Shown piece by piece: positions 28,062 to 37,566 of a DNA stretch of 64,000 bases. The stretch lies in contig JASGMJ010000011.1 of assembly GCA_030156535.1 (NCBI GenBank), positions 62,001 through 126,000 of the forward strand. Direction: 5' to 3'. A model generated the notes under the pieces. That model was not told the origin of the DNA and searched no databases. It saw only the letters and a list, made by a program, of their open reading frames with translations. How positions within the stretch are numbered: position 1 is the stretch's first letter; every line of letters begins with the position of its first letter. The stretch is from Candidatus Sumerlaeota bacterium (lineage in GTDB: Bacteria > Sumerlaeota > Sumerlaeia > SLMS01 > JAHLLQ01). The translations under genes and the position numbers were made by a program.

Positions 28062-28260
28062 CACCTCCTTTCGTTCCACCCGGGGGTCCAGAAACCGCCC
28101 GGGCAGCCTTGTGCCTCAATGGCACGAAGGAGGTGCTTCCGGGCCTCGGCAGGATGGGCTGTCTCCCGTTTAGGAACGCCCCGAGGGGGTTCTCCTGCTT
28201 TCTGCGGCCAACCGTGGCTAGGTCTTGTCAGGATCGAAGGCGGGACCAGCCCGCCTTCGC
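28062..28260 (-). promoter_or_regulatory. Ribosomal protein L10 leader with Shine-Dalgarno/anti-SD pairing
   Basis: Minus strand reads CAGAAAGCAGGAG...CATCCTGCCGAGGCCC, matching the kink-turn L10-leader pattern, followed by CACCTCCTTCGT (28135-28124) complementary to the rplJ SD region ACGAAAGGAGGTG (28074-28062). Confidence 0.8.
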
Positions 28261-28285
28261 CCGTGAATCCGAAACTCCCTGCCGC

Positions 28286-28996
28286 CTACGCGGCGGCGTT
28301 TTGCACGCGCGCCTCGGCCACATCCAAGCGAAGGCCAGGGCTCATCGTGGAGCTCAGCGCGATCGACTTGATGTAGACGCCCTTGGCGGCGGCGGGCTTG
28401 GCCTTGATGATCGCCTCAAGCATGGCGCGGATGTTCTCCACCAGCGCCTCGTCCTTGAACGACATCTTGCCCACGAGCACGTGAATGATGGCGAAGCGGT
28501 CGAGACGGTACTCAACCTGTCCGCCCTTCAGGGCCTCAATCGCGCCCGCAACGTCCATCGTCACCGTTCCCACCTTCGGGTTCGGCATCATGCCGCGGGG
28601 GCCGAGAACCTTGCCCAGGCGGCCGACGAAGCGCATCATGTCGGGCGTGGCGACGCAGGCGTCGAAATCCAGAAAACCTTCGGTGACCTTCTTGACGAGG
28701 TCCTCGCCGCCGGCAACGTCGGCGCCGGCCTCTTCGGCCTCGCGCAGCTTGTCGCCCTGCGCGAAGACGGCCACGCGCACCTTCTTGCCCGTTCCGTTGG
28801 GAAGGGCCACGGTGCCGCGCACCTGCTGGTCGGCGTTACGCGGATCGACGCCGAGGCGAATGTTCAACTGCACGGATTCGTCGAACTTGGCGTAGGACAG
28901 CTTGCGCAGCAGCCCAACGGCCTCTTCGACATTGTAGCGCTTCTCGCGGTCAACGAGAGCGGCAACCTGCTTGTACTTCTTCCCATGCTTTGGCAT
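28286..28996 (-). CDS. rplA: 50S ribosomal protein L1
   Basis: [11 protein letters not shown]...[35 protein letters not shown]. Confidence 0.98.
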   Translation of the reverse strand: MPKHGKKYKQVAALVDREKRYNVEEAVGLLRKLSYAKFDESVQLNIRLGVDPRNADQQVRGTVALPNGTGKKVRVAVFAQGDKLREAEEAGADVAGGEDLVKKVTEGFLDFDACVATPDMMRFVGRLGKVLGPRGMMPNPKVGTVTMDVAGAIEALKGGQVEYRLDRFAIIHVLVGKMSFKDEALVENIRAMLEAIIKAKPAAAKGVYIKSIALSSTMSPGLRLDVAEARVQNAAA

Positions 28997-29077
28997 GTGC
29001 AACCTCCAGTGGTTCGAGCGGCGGGCGCCAGGCCCGCCTCCCACAAGATAACCGGGTCCCCCAGGGGAACTCCGGGA

Positions 29078-29506
29078 CTAGCCTTCGACGACGATGCCCA
29101 TGCTGCGGGCCGTGCCTTCGACCATGCTCGTCGCGGCTTCGATGCTCGCGGCGTTCAGGTCGACCATCTTGCTCTTTGCGATTTCCACAACCTGCGCGCG
29201 CGTCACCTTCCCAACCTTCGTCTTGTTGGGAACGCCCGAACCCTTCTTGAGGTTGGCGGCCTTGAGCAGCAGCGAGGACGCCGGGGGCGTCTTCAGCTCG
29301 AAGGTGAACGAGCGGTCGGAATAGATGGTGATGACGGCCGGAATGATCTGGCCGGCCTTGTCCTTGGTGCGCGCGTTGTACTGCTTGCAGAATTCCATGA
29401 TGTTGACGCCGTGCTGGCCGAGGGCAGGGCCCACGGGCGGCGCCGGATTGGCCGCGCCGGCGTTGCAGTTCAACCTTACGATCGCTTCGACTTTCTTCTT
29501 CGCCAT
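29078..29506 (-). CDS. rplK: 50S ribosomal protein L11
   Basis: [40 protein letters not shown]. Confidence 0.99.
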   Translation of the reverse strand: MAKKKVEAIVRLNCNAGAANPAPPVGPALGQHGVNIMEFCKQYNARTKDKAGQIIPAVITIYSDRSFTFELKTPPASSLLLKAANLKKGSGVPNKTKVGKVTRAQVVEIAKSKMVDLNAASIEAATSMVEGTARSMGIVVEG

Positions 29507-29559
29507 GGTCCGTCAGTCCACACTCTGAATTGGCGGGGTCAAAGACCCCGAAATCGGCT

Positions 29560-30123
29560 TTACGATGCGCTTTCCACCTGCAGAACGTCGAGCTCCACCG
29601 GTGTGCTGCGGCCGAAGATCGACACCATCACGCGCAGCTTCGCCTTGTCGTGGTCGATGGCATCCACCGTCCCCACGAAGTTGGCGAATGGTCCCTCGAT
29701 CACCTTCACCGAATCGCCCAGGCGGTGCTTGATCTCCGCGCGGGGCTTGTCCTTCTTGTCTTCCACGAGTCCGCGAATGTTCGCGACCTCGTCCTCGCTC
29801 AACGGAATGCGGGCATTGCCGGCACCCACGAATCCCGAAACTCCCTTCAGCTCCTCGATCAGCTTGAACAGCTCATCGTCCTCTTCCAACTGCACGAAGA
29901 CATAACCCGGCATGATGTTCTTCGTGTGTTCCTTCTTCTTGCTGTCCTTGATCTCGACAACCTTCTCCTCGGGCACAATCACCTCACCGAGCTTGTCGCG
30001 GAGTCCTTCCACGGAAGCACGGTGTTCGATGTCCTTCTTTACGGACCGCTCGAACCCGGAGTAGGTATGGACTGCGTACCAGTTCTTCGACACAGCAAAC
30101 GCCTCTGTTGGCGGAATAATCAC
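29560..30123 (-). CDS. nusG: Transcription termination/antitermination protein NusG (exact start uncertain)
   Basis: KNWYAVHTYSGFERSVKKDIEHRA; PGYVFVQLE; LGDSVKVIEGPFANFVGTVDAID KOW. Confidence 0.97.
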   Translation of the reverse strand: MIIPPTEAFAVSKNWYAVHTYSGFERSVKKDIEHRASVEGLRDKLGEVIVPEEKVVEIKDSKKKEHTKNIMPGYVFVQLEEDDELFKLIEELKGVSGFVGAGNARIPLSEDEVANIRGLVEDKKDKPRAEIKHRLGDSVKVIEGPFANFVGTVDAIDHDKAKLRVMVSIFGRSTPVELDVLQVESAS

Positions 30124-30341
30124 GAAACGCCGATTTTAAGAATCTCGGCAAGCGCCTTTGACAGCGCGTAATCCCACACAGCGATCAGCGTACCGACAAT
30201 AATCGTCGCCACAATCACAACCGTTGCGTAGTTCTTGCACTCTTCCTTCGTCGGCCAGGAGACCTTGGACATCTCTGTCCGCACCTGATGGAAGAAGGTC
30301 ATGGTTTTTTCCCATGCACCCACGGACACTTTCTCGGCCAT
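30120..30341 (-). CDS. secE: Preprotein translocase subunit SecE
   Basis: FFHQVRTEMSKVSWPTKEECKNYATVVIVATIIVGTLIAVWDYAL. Confidence 0.95.
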   Translation of the reverse strand: MAEKVSVGAWEKTMTFFHQVRTEMSKVSWPTKEECKNYATVVIVATIIVGTLIAVWDYALSKALAEILKIGVS

Positions 30342-30403
30342 TCTGCCTGCCCTATCCACTTTCGCTGGTGCGCCGAAGGGGCGCCCTTGAGTTCGTCAAA
30401 TTT

Positions 30404-30479
<76 letters not shown>

Positions 30480-30733
30480 GCAAAATCAATCTTTTGCGAG
30501 TCCAGCGGGACGAAAGGCACACTTCGCCCCTCCGAAAGAGCGAGTAGCGGTATTCTCCTTCCCCCCCGCTGCGCAAGCGAAATTTCCGCCGTTTTTTTCC
30601 TTCCCGCCATCCGCACCGTTTCTCCATTTCTCATCCCTTCGCGTTGACACCCACACCACTCGCTTCCATCCCTAGCCCATCCCTGCACACCCGGCCTCCC
30701 GGGGTGCCCGCTTCGCCCAAGGCTTCTCCGCCC

Positions 30734-33163
30734 ATGGAATTCGGTTCCCGCTTCAAAGGCCTCTTCCGCCGCTCTTTTCAGGCCGGTTTGGAAAACGAGG
30801 AGACCCGGGAGGAAACTCTGGATGCTATCTGCGCCCAGATGGCCGAATTGCGTCAAGCCAACCCCGACAAGCCGGAGGTCTGGCAGAAGCCCCTTCAGGA
30901 AGCTCTGGAAGTTCTCGGCTCCACTGGCGACGGCGCCGTTCTCGCCTGGCGCAAGGCCACCCGGGCCTTTCCCGACGAACCCTCGTTTCGCCGCGAACTC
31001 ATCCAGCTTCAGCTCCCCAAGGCCCACTTTCCCCCGGAAGACATCCCCCTGCTCCGGGACGAGGCCATCGCCCAGTCTCGCAACATCAGCCTCTGGCAGC
31101 GTCTTCTCGAAGAAGCACGCTATCTCCAGGACGATCAACTCCTCGCGGCCTCCAACGAGACGCTGGTCCTCACCCTTTCGCGCTACTTTCCCCCCGGCGG
31201 CGAGAGCACGTGGTACGATGTCGAGACCGAGGCACAGGCGCGTTCGATGTTCTTCAACCGCCTCGACGACTGCACCGACCGGATCGTTTCCTCGCAGCGC
31301 GACGACGAGCGCGCCCTCGAACTCTTCGAGATCGCCTATGCGCATTTCCCCAACCGCGCCGAAATTGCCGTCCGCCTTGCTCACTTTCATCGCCTGCGGG
31401 GAGCCAGCGCCCCCCACAGCCTCGGCCTGATTCTCCAGGCACTGCTCTTCGCCCCCGACGACCAGGACTTGCAGCGCACGGCTGCCCGCCTTCTTGTCAA
31501 CCGGCCTGGACACGAGCAGGAAGGCCTGGATCTTATGCTTCAGGTTTATGAGGCCAACCCAAACGATGCCAGTCTGATAGAAGACCTGACGCACTGCCTC
31601 TCCAAAGTCGGCACGTTGCAGGAACAGCACGTCGAAATCGTCCAGGCGCGTTTTCGCCAAAGCCCGGATGACCCCGCCGCCGTTGCTCTTCTGGCCGGTT
31701 TTTACTCCAGGTGCGAAGATGTCTCGGACGAAGCGCACGATGTTCTGGCGAAAGCCACGGAGCTTTTCCCGGAAGAGACCCGTTACGCCCTCGCTCTGGC
31801 CAAACAGCACCTGCGCCGCGAGCAGTGGCAGGAAGCCTCCCGGGTACTCGAAGAAATCGACCGCCGCGAAGGTGCCAACCCCGATTTGCTGGAGGCGCTG
31901 GCGATCTGCTACTCGAAACTGGGCGATTTTGGTGAACGGGCCGTCGAGGTCATCAAGGCAGCCATTGCCACCGGACTCGACAACGAGTCCGTCCACGATG
32001 CCTTCTGCGGGTACCTCTTTCACACCTCCCCCGACGCCCCGGAGTCCATCGAACAGTTTCGCGAAACCCACCGGCGCTTTCCCCAGGCGAGCTGGGCAAC
32101 GCTCGGCCTGGTCCGGCACATGGTCCAGTTCGAAGACTTCGACCGCGCCCAGGAAAAGCTCTTCGCCTTCCTCCAGGGCGGCCCCGTTGTTGCCGAGGCA
32201 GCCAGCCTGGCCGCCCGGATCGTTTCAGCCGACCCCAAGCGCCAGCGCATCCGCCAGTACTTGACGCTCCCCCCGGAAACTGCCAAGCCGATCTTCGAGG
32301 AAGCCGCTCAACTTGCTCCCGAGTCGCTGCTGATTCTGACAGCGCTGGCGCGCTACCGCCTTAATGCCGGTTTGCGCGACGCCCGCACGGCGGAACTGCT
32401 CACAGAAATTTGCAAGCGCGATCAAAGCGACATGGAAATGCGCCTGTACAGGGCGGATATTCTGTTCGAGATCGGCGAAATAGACGCGGCGTTGGACTTG
32501 TACCGGGACATTCTGGCACGCAGCAGGGAGGCCAGTGGCTCTGTTGGCTCCAGCGGGACCCAGCTTCTGCCCGACCAGCACGCCCACGTCCATTCCCGCC
32601 TTGCAGCCAGCCTGCTTGCTTCGCCGGAACGGATCGAGCAAACCGATTACGTCAATATCCTCGAAGCCGCCATGAGTCCCGGTGCCGAACGCGATCTGGT
32701 CGTTCACGCCGCCCTCTGGGTCGTTCAGGTCGAACTCATCCATCCGCTGGCCCAGCCCGTCGTCGAGCTTGCCCTGGCCATCCAGTCCGACAACGAGGAA
32801 CTGGAGCTCGGGCTCGCCAAGCTCAAGCTCCAGCGCGGCAGCGCCCGCTCCGCCCTGCATCTTGTCCTCAAGCGCGTTGAGTTGCTGCGGTTCGAGAAAC
32901 CCATTCTCGACCTGCTTGAGCGCGTTGTCGAGACGGTGCAGCCCGATCTCATCAACGAGGAACTCACCCGCCGCATCTTGCAGTTCAACGAGCGCCGCCG
33001 CTACCTTCCCGACCGCGTGGCGTTTCTGATCGCCCGCCTTCTCGTGGCCAGTGGCCGGGATGACCTCCGCTTCCTCCCCGTCCTGGAGCGCGCCGCCTCC
33101 CTCAAGAGCCCGCCTCCGGATGTGCTGCTCGCTCTGGACCGGTGCAGACGCCAGCAACGATGA
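30734..33163 (+). CDS. Large TPR-repeat protein
   Basis: Repeated helix-turn-helix TPR-like segments (e.g. NPDLLEALAICYSKLGDFGERAVEVIKAAI); start inferred from frame and Met at 30734. Confidence 0.75.
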   Translation: MEFGSRFKGLFRRSFQAGLENEETREETLDAICAQMAELRQANPDKPEVWQKPLQEALEVLGSTGDGAVLAWRKATRAFPDEPSFRRELIQLQLPKAHFPPEDIPLLRDEAIAQSRNISLWQRLLEEARYLQDDQLLAASNETLVLTLSRYFPPGGESTWYDVETEAQARSMFFNRLDDCTDRIVSSQRDDERALELFEIAYAHFPNRAEIAVRLAHFHRLRGASAPHSLGLILQALLFAPDDQDLQRTAARLLVNRPGHEQEGLDLMLQVYEANPNDASLIEDLTHCLSKVGTLQEQHVEIVQARFRQSPDDPAAVALLAGFYSRCEDVSDEAHDVLAKATELFPEETRYALALAKQHLRREQWQEASRVLEEIDRREGANPDLLEALAICYSKLGDFGERAVEVIKAAIATGLDNESVHDAFCGYLFHTSPDAPESIEQFRETHRRFPQASWATLGLVRHMVQFEDFDRAQEKLFAFLQGGPVVAEAASLAARIVSADPKRQRIRQYLTLPPETAKPIFEEAAQLAPESLLILTALARYRLNAGLRDARTAELLTEICKRDQSDMEMRLYRADILFEIGEIDAALDLYRDILARSREASGSVGSSGTQLLPDQHAHVHSRLAASLLASPERIEQTDYVNILEAAMSPGAERDLVVHAALWVVQVELIHPLAQPVVELALAIQSDNEELELGLAKLKLQRGSARSALHLVLKRVELLRFEKPILDLLERVVETVQPDLINEELTRRILQFNERRRYLPDRVAFLIARLLVASGRDDLRFLPVLERAASLKSPPPDVLLALDRCRRQQR

Positions 33164-33201
33164 GCCTTGGGAATGTCCGCAGCGGAGCATGGCCTCCCAC
33201 A

Positions 33202-33230
33202 CCTGCCCCCCCCAGGATAAGGGGGACAGG
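33202..33230. terminator. Terminator-like hairpin downstream of TPR gene
   Basis: CCTGcCCCCC...GGGGGaCAGG with one mismatch; no clear T-run. Confidence 0.35.
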
Positions 33231-33354
33231 GTGTCTGCTTCGTCTTGGTCGCAGCCAATAGAGGACGAGGCCAAAAGACGGGAATTGAGAACCTTTCCGT
33301 TTTCCGTGTCCTGAACTCTTGACACTCATCCGTTGGCAGTGCGTGACCTACGCC

Positions 33355-34350
33355 ATGAAGAACATCCGCGTCATTGCCGTGTTTGCCTGGGGTGCGTTCG
33401 CGCCACTGCTGCTCACGTCCTGCTCGCTTTTCTGCGGCTGCCCTGAGCCCTGCCCGGTAGCGGAAGTTCCCGCCGATGTCCCTCCGGAAGAATCGGTTAC
33501 TCCCGCGGTGCCAAAGCCGCGGGTACCCGAGAAGAGTCCCTCCCGTTCTGCATGGCCACGGCTCTTTCTCGAATCCAAGGACGCAGGTGCCGCTCCCCCC
33601 GCCGTTGTTGCCGGTGGTCTTGTTGCCACCGAGGAGGAGGTCGCTCTTGCACTGCGGGCGTCCGGAGCGGAATCGCGCGCTGATGTCGTCAACAATCTGC
33701 GTCAGGAACTGCTGATCCTCGATTATCTGCGCGAGAGTGGCCTCGACGACGATCCCGAGTTCGAGGCACGGGCGCGTCATCTGCTCCGTTCGCAACTCGT
33801 TCAACTCGTCATTGCAGAGGCCATCGAGGATGAAGCCCTCGTTTCCGAGGACGAAGTGCGCGCCGTTTACAACGAGCGGCGCGCGCAATACACCCAGCCC
33901 GCCCGCGTCAGCATTCGGCTGATTCTCGTCTCCACCGAAGCAGAAGCAGCTGCCGTGATGGAGCGCCTTCAGGAGGGCGAGGACTTCGGCGCTCTGGCGT
34001 CGGAATTCAGCCAGCATTCCAGCCGCCGCGTCGGTGGCGTGCTCGAACCGTTCAGCCGTGGCACGTACAGCACCGAACTGGAAGACCTCGCCTTCTCCCT
34101 GCGCTCTGGCGAAGTGGGCTCCGTCCCCACCACGCGTGGTGTCTTCATTGTCGAAAAGCAGGCGGATAGCCGCGAGAGCATCACGCCCTACGAAACCGTT
34201 GCTCCCGGGATTCGTGCCGAGTTGGAGCAGCGCAAGCGCGCCGAAGCAGAGCGGCGCTTTCTTGAAGCCCTGGCCGCCGATCCCGAAGGCATGGCCAGCG
34301 GTCGTGGTGGGCAGGGGGCCGGGGGCGGGCAGGACTCAGGGGTTGAATAA
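33355..34350 (+). CDS. Lipoprotein parvulin-type peptidylprolyl isomerase (SurA/PrsA-like)
   Basis: Lipobox LLLTSC; ARVSIRLILVSTEAEAAAVMERLQEGEDFGALASEFSQHSSRRVGGVLEPFSRG...LRSGEVGSVPTTRGVFIVE. Confidence 0.88.
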   Translation: MKNIRVIAVFAWGAFAPLLLTSCSLFCGCPEPCPVAEVPADVPPEESVTPAVPKPRVPEKSPSRSAWPRLFLESKDAGAAPPAVVAGGLVATEEEVALALRASGAESRADVVNNLRQELLILDYLRESGLDDDPEFEARARHLLRSQLVQLVIAEAIEDEALVSEDEVRAVYNERRAQYTQPARVSIRLILVSTEAEAAAVMERLQEGEDFGALASEFSQHSSRRVGGVLEPFSRGTYSTELEDLAFSLRSGEVGSVPTTRGVFIVEKQADSRESITPYETVAPGIRAELEQRKRAEAERRFLEALAADPEGMASGRGGQGAGGGQDSGVE

Positions 34351-35427
34351 CCCCTCGTACTCTTCCTTTTCTTCCCGTTCGCGCCCCGCAATCTTTTCCC
34401 AGATCGTCGCCTGATCCGGTTCGATCTCCAGCTCCCGCATGACTCCCTCATAGCGCTCGGCGAGCTGAACATCGCTTTCCGTGCGAAGACGCGCGAGCAG
34501 TTGATCGCGTGTCGCCCTCAACGCATCGAGGCGTTCTTCGCGCAGCGGCGTCTCGAAATCCACGAGGCGAAGGACGTGGTACGCCCCCGGTCCCCGCACG
34601 GGAGCCGAGACCTTGCCGGGTTCGAGCTCGCGCAGGGCCTCCAGAATATCCGGCGCCAAAACTTCCTGCTCCACCCACCCGACCATGCCGCCGCGCGAGG
34701 CGGTCGCAAGATCGTCAGAGAAGACGATCGCGGCCTTCTCGAAGGGCAGACCTCTCTCAATATCGACGTAGATGCGCAGTGCCCGCTGCTTGGCCTCCAG
34801 CCAGCCCTCCTCGCCCGGTACGCGCGGCTCCACGACGATCTGGGCCACAAGAAAGCGCTGGGCGTTGCTGGGATCGTCACCAGCCTGCTCGAAGAGTGCG
34901 GGGTCGAGTGATTCCGTCAGGGCCCGGTTGATCGTCATCGAGCGCCGGGCACGATCGGTCAGCCAGCCACGGACGTCCTCCGGCCGCAGCCCGGCCCCCG
35001 CAATCATCTGGTTCAGCCGCTCTTCCGAACCTGCGCGTCCCACATAGTCGCGCCAGGCATTCTCGGCCGTCTTGTTCAGCGACTCGGGAGCGGGCTCGGT
35101 GGCATCCACCGAGAAGTGGCGGTAGAGCAGGTACTCATCAACGACCGAGGGGACGGCCTCGCGGGCGAGTTCGGAATCCGGAATCGCTTCGAGGGACGGA
35201 TCGTAGAGCCGCAATTCAAAGAGGTAGAACTGGATGTCGCGCTCGGTGATCAGATCGCCGCCGACGCTGGCGGCAACGAGATCGAGTTGGGCCCTTGCAG
35301 CCAGCGGCATGGTGAACAGCAGCAGGCTGGCGAGAAAAAGAAAACCGCGGCCCTTGGCGTACAAAGGCCCTGAGCCGCGGAAAGCAACGCTGGTGTTGGG
35401 AAGAATCGGCACGATGGCTCGCTTCAC
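34336..35427 (-). CDS. SurA-like periplasmic chaperone / peptidylprolyl isomerase
   Basis: SurA_N-like helices plus degenerate rotamase segment GLPFEKAAIVFSDDLATASRGGMVGWVEQEVLAPDILEALRELEPGKVSAPVRGPGAYHVLRLVD. Confidence 0.8.
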   Translation of the reverse strand: MKRAIVPILPNTSVAFRGSGPLYAKGRGFLFLASLLLFTMPLAARAQLDLVAASVGGDLITERDIQFYLFELRLYDPSLEAIPDSELAREAVPSVVDEYLLYRHFSVDATEPAPESLNKTAENAWRDYVGRAGSEERLNQMIAGAGLRPEDVRGWLTDRARRSMTINRALTESLDPALFEQAGDDPSNAQRFLVAQIVVEPRVPGEEGWLEAKQRALRIYVDIERGLPFEKAAIVFSDDLATASRGGMVGWVEQEVLAPDILEALRELEPGKVSAPVRGPGAYHVLRLVDFETPLREERLDALRATRDQLLARLRTESDVQLAERYEGVMRELEIEPDQATIWEKIAGREREEKEEYEGLFNP

Positions 35428-35735
35428 CCGTTGAAATGGCCACTCACGTAGACATCCTGCCCGGGGAGAAGGTTCACAGGACCACTGTGGTACTTGCGAA
35501 CGAACTCAGCGACGGCTTCGTCGCTTTCCCAGGCCATCGTGATAAAGAACGTGCGCTCGGGGTCTTCGATCTGAAAACCGTCGACGGCCTCGGGGGCACA
35601 GTCTTCGGGGCTGAAGTAGCTGGCCCAGAGATGACCGGGTGACTTGCGTGCTGCGGCGATCCATTTGTCGAGCGTGCGGCGGGCCGCTTCCGCCTGGCCG
35701 TGCTTCACAACCGTTTTGATGACTTCGACGTACAT
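35424..35735 (-). CDS. Small protein, possible dimeric alpha/beta-barrel (ABM-like) fold
   Basis: ORF with ATGA overlap to the downstream SurA-like gene; composition and length compatible with an ABM-like domain. Confidence 0.5.
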   Translation of the reverse strand: MYVEVIKTVVKHGQAEAARRTLDKWIAAARKSPGHLWASYFSPEDCAPEAVDGFQIEDPERTFFITMAWESDEAVAEFVRKYHSGPVNLLPGQDVYVSGHFNG

Positions 35736-36000
35736 GCGCGGAGTCCTGCCTGTGTACGGGGGTTTCGCGAGGAATTGCAGCGCTTGTGGCCGCAAAGCGG
35801 TCGCCCGCGCTTTCCCTCGCGGCGCTTGGTCTATTTACCGGCTCGCGCCGTCCCTTTGGGCGAAAGAAGGGCAAAACCTGTGCCCCATTTCGCCCGGGGC
35901 GCGGGTTTCTAGGGCAGTATCCCGTGGAAAATCAATCCTTACCTTTTCCCGGGCCCCTCTCTTTTCGTAGATTGCCCGCTCCCCAAGGGGAAAATCACGG

Positions 36001-36846
36001 TTATCGCGTTGCCGGATCATCGACTGCCGGACGGCGAAAAACGAGCTGATTCCACTCGCGCTCCAGCGCTTCGGCCGCCGAACGCGGCAACCCTACTGTC
36101 AGGTCCATCCGCAGCAACGACAACGAGACGGCTCCTGCGTCCACCGCAGCGTCATCCGCAAAAGCGGGCTCTGCGGACTCCTTCAGCGACTCGCCGATGT
36201 TCAGGTAGTAGTCCGTCTCACCCTCCGAGCGACTGACCCGGAAGTTGTCCACGTAAAACGATGTTCCCTGACGCGTGAAGCGAATCCCCTCGTACTGCTC
36301 GAAGGGTCTGTTCGGCGCGTTCATGTTCCAGAAGGTGCGCGACTCCCACGTCTGCGCCAGCAGCCACGGAATCAGATGGCGGGTTGCGCGGGCGGCCGCC
36401 TCGAAGTTCAGAACCTTCGGATCCCATTCGTGTGCGAGCGACACCGCCATGGCTCGCCGGCCCAGCAGCGTCGCCTCCATCGCGCCGGCAACGGTTCCCG
36501 AGTACCACACCGAATTGCCGTAGTTGCTGCCGCGATTGATGCCGCTCAGCACCAGGTCGGGGCGGTAGCCATTGAGCGCCTTCAGCGCGAACTTCACGCA
36601 GTCCGCTGGCGTTCCATCCACGGCATACCCCCACACGCGGCCCTGTGCGTCCGTGCGCTGCTGGACGGCGATCTCCGAGCCCACGGAGAGCCCGCAACTC
36701 GATCCCGAGCGTTCCGACATGGGAGCGACGACGAGCAGGTCGCAGAGCCCGCCGATCTCGCGGCGCAGCGTCTGAAGCCCCTCCGCATCGATCCCATCGT
36801 CGTTGGTCAGGAGAATCCGGGCGTTCTTGAGGGAGGCTGCGGTCAC
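36001..36846 (-). CDS. surE: 5'/3'-nucleotidase SurE
   Basis: ILLTNDDGIDAEGLQTLRRE; VVAPMSERSGSSCGLS; DLVLSGINRGSNYGNSVWYSGTVAGAMEATLLG. Confidence 0.97.
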   Translation of the reverse strand: MTAASLKNARILLTNDDGIDAEGLQTLRREIGGLCDLLVVAPMSERSGSSCGLSVGSEIAVQQRTDAQGRVWGYAVDGTPADCVKFALKALNGYRPDLVLSGINRGSNYGNSVWYSGTVAGAMEATLLGRRAMAVSLAHEWDPKVLNFEAAARATRHLIPWLLAQTWESRTFWNMNAPNRPFEQYEGIRFTRQGTSFYVDNFRVSRSEGETDYYLNIGESLKESAEPAFADDAAVDAGAVSLSLLRMDLTVGLPRSAAEALEREWNQLVFRRPAVDDPATR

Positions 36847-36940
36847 GGCGAGTCAGTCCGGTGGGGGAGTTGGGAGGGCGCGCAGAGTGCCCGGCCACCG
36901 AAGTGGGTTCAAGAGAAGAACCTGCGGAGACGCGGCACGT

Positions 36941-37411
36941 CTACTGGACGAGCTGGGGGATCAGCACGGCCAACGCCACCAGAGTCGAAAGGCCGCCCAG
37001 CACGATGGCCACTCCACCCGTGATCGCGCCAACAAGGGCCTGCGTCCGGTCTCGCGAGGGAATGCCCTGCGATTGCCGCAGTGAGCGCACACCGAGGAAC
37101 ACCGCGCCTCCCCCTGCCAGAGACCCCACGCAGCCGCACAACAGTGCCAGAGCGAGCGAGGCGATCCCCAGGATCATGGCGGTGCGCGCCGTACCGGCGT
37201 TTTCCGCAGAGGGAGCAGGCGCATTGGTGGGGAGGAGGTTCAGGAGCTGGGGCAGGTCGGAGACGAGAAGACGTTCTCCCGTCTTGTCGTCGATCAGCGT
37301 GGCATCAGTCCGCAGAAGGCCCTTCTGTGCGAAACGAACCAGCTCCTCCCAGGCGTGGGGGCCGGTGCGCTTGCGGTTGGGCAACTGGACAAGGTAGCGG
37401 CGGTCCTGCAT
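36941..37411 (-). CDS. GYF_2/DUF4339-like plus DUF4190-like membrane protein
   Basis: N-terminal YLVQLPNRKRTGPHAWEELVRFAQKGLLRTDATLIDDKTGERLLVSDLP followed by two TM segments. Confidence 0.65.
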   Translation of the reverse strand: MQDRRYLVQLPNRKRTGPHAWEELVRFAQKGLLRTDATLIDDKTGERLLVSDLPQLLNLLPTNAPAPSAENAGTARTAMILGIASLALALLCGCVGSLAGGGAVFLGVRSLRQSQGIPSRDRTQALVGAITGGVAIVLGGLSTLVALAVLIPQLVQ

Positions 37412-37566
37412 GATGCCTGAGACAGTGGGAAGATGCGGTGGTGACAGCGCGGAGCTTTCTCGCGGAATTACCGGGTCGCAAGCGCCAAGATTCCCGGCTG
37501 GTCCCGTCATTGCAATTCATTGCTCCACCAGCCTGAACGCTTTTGAAGCGAGGAGAACCGAACCAG

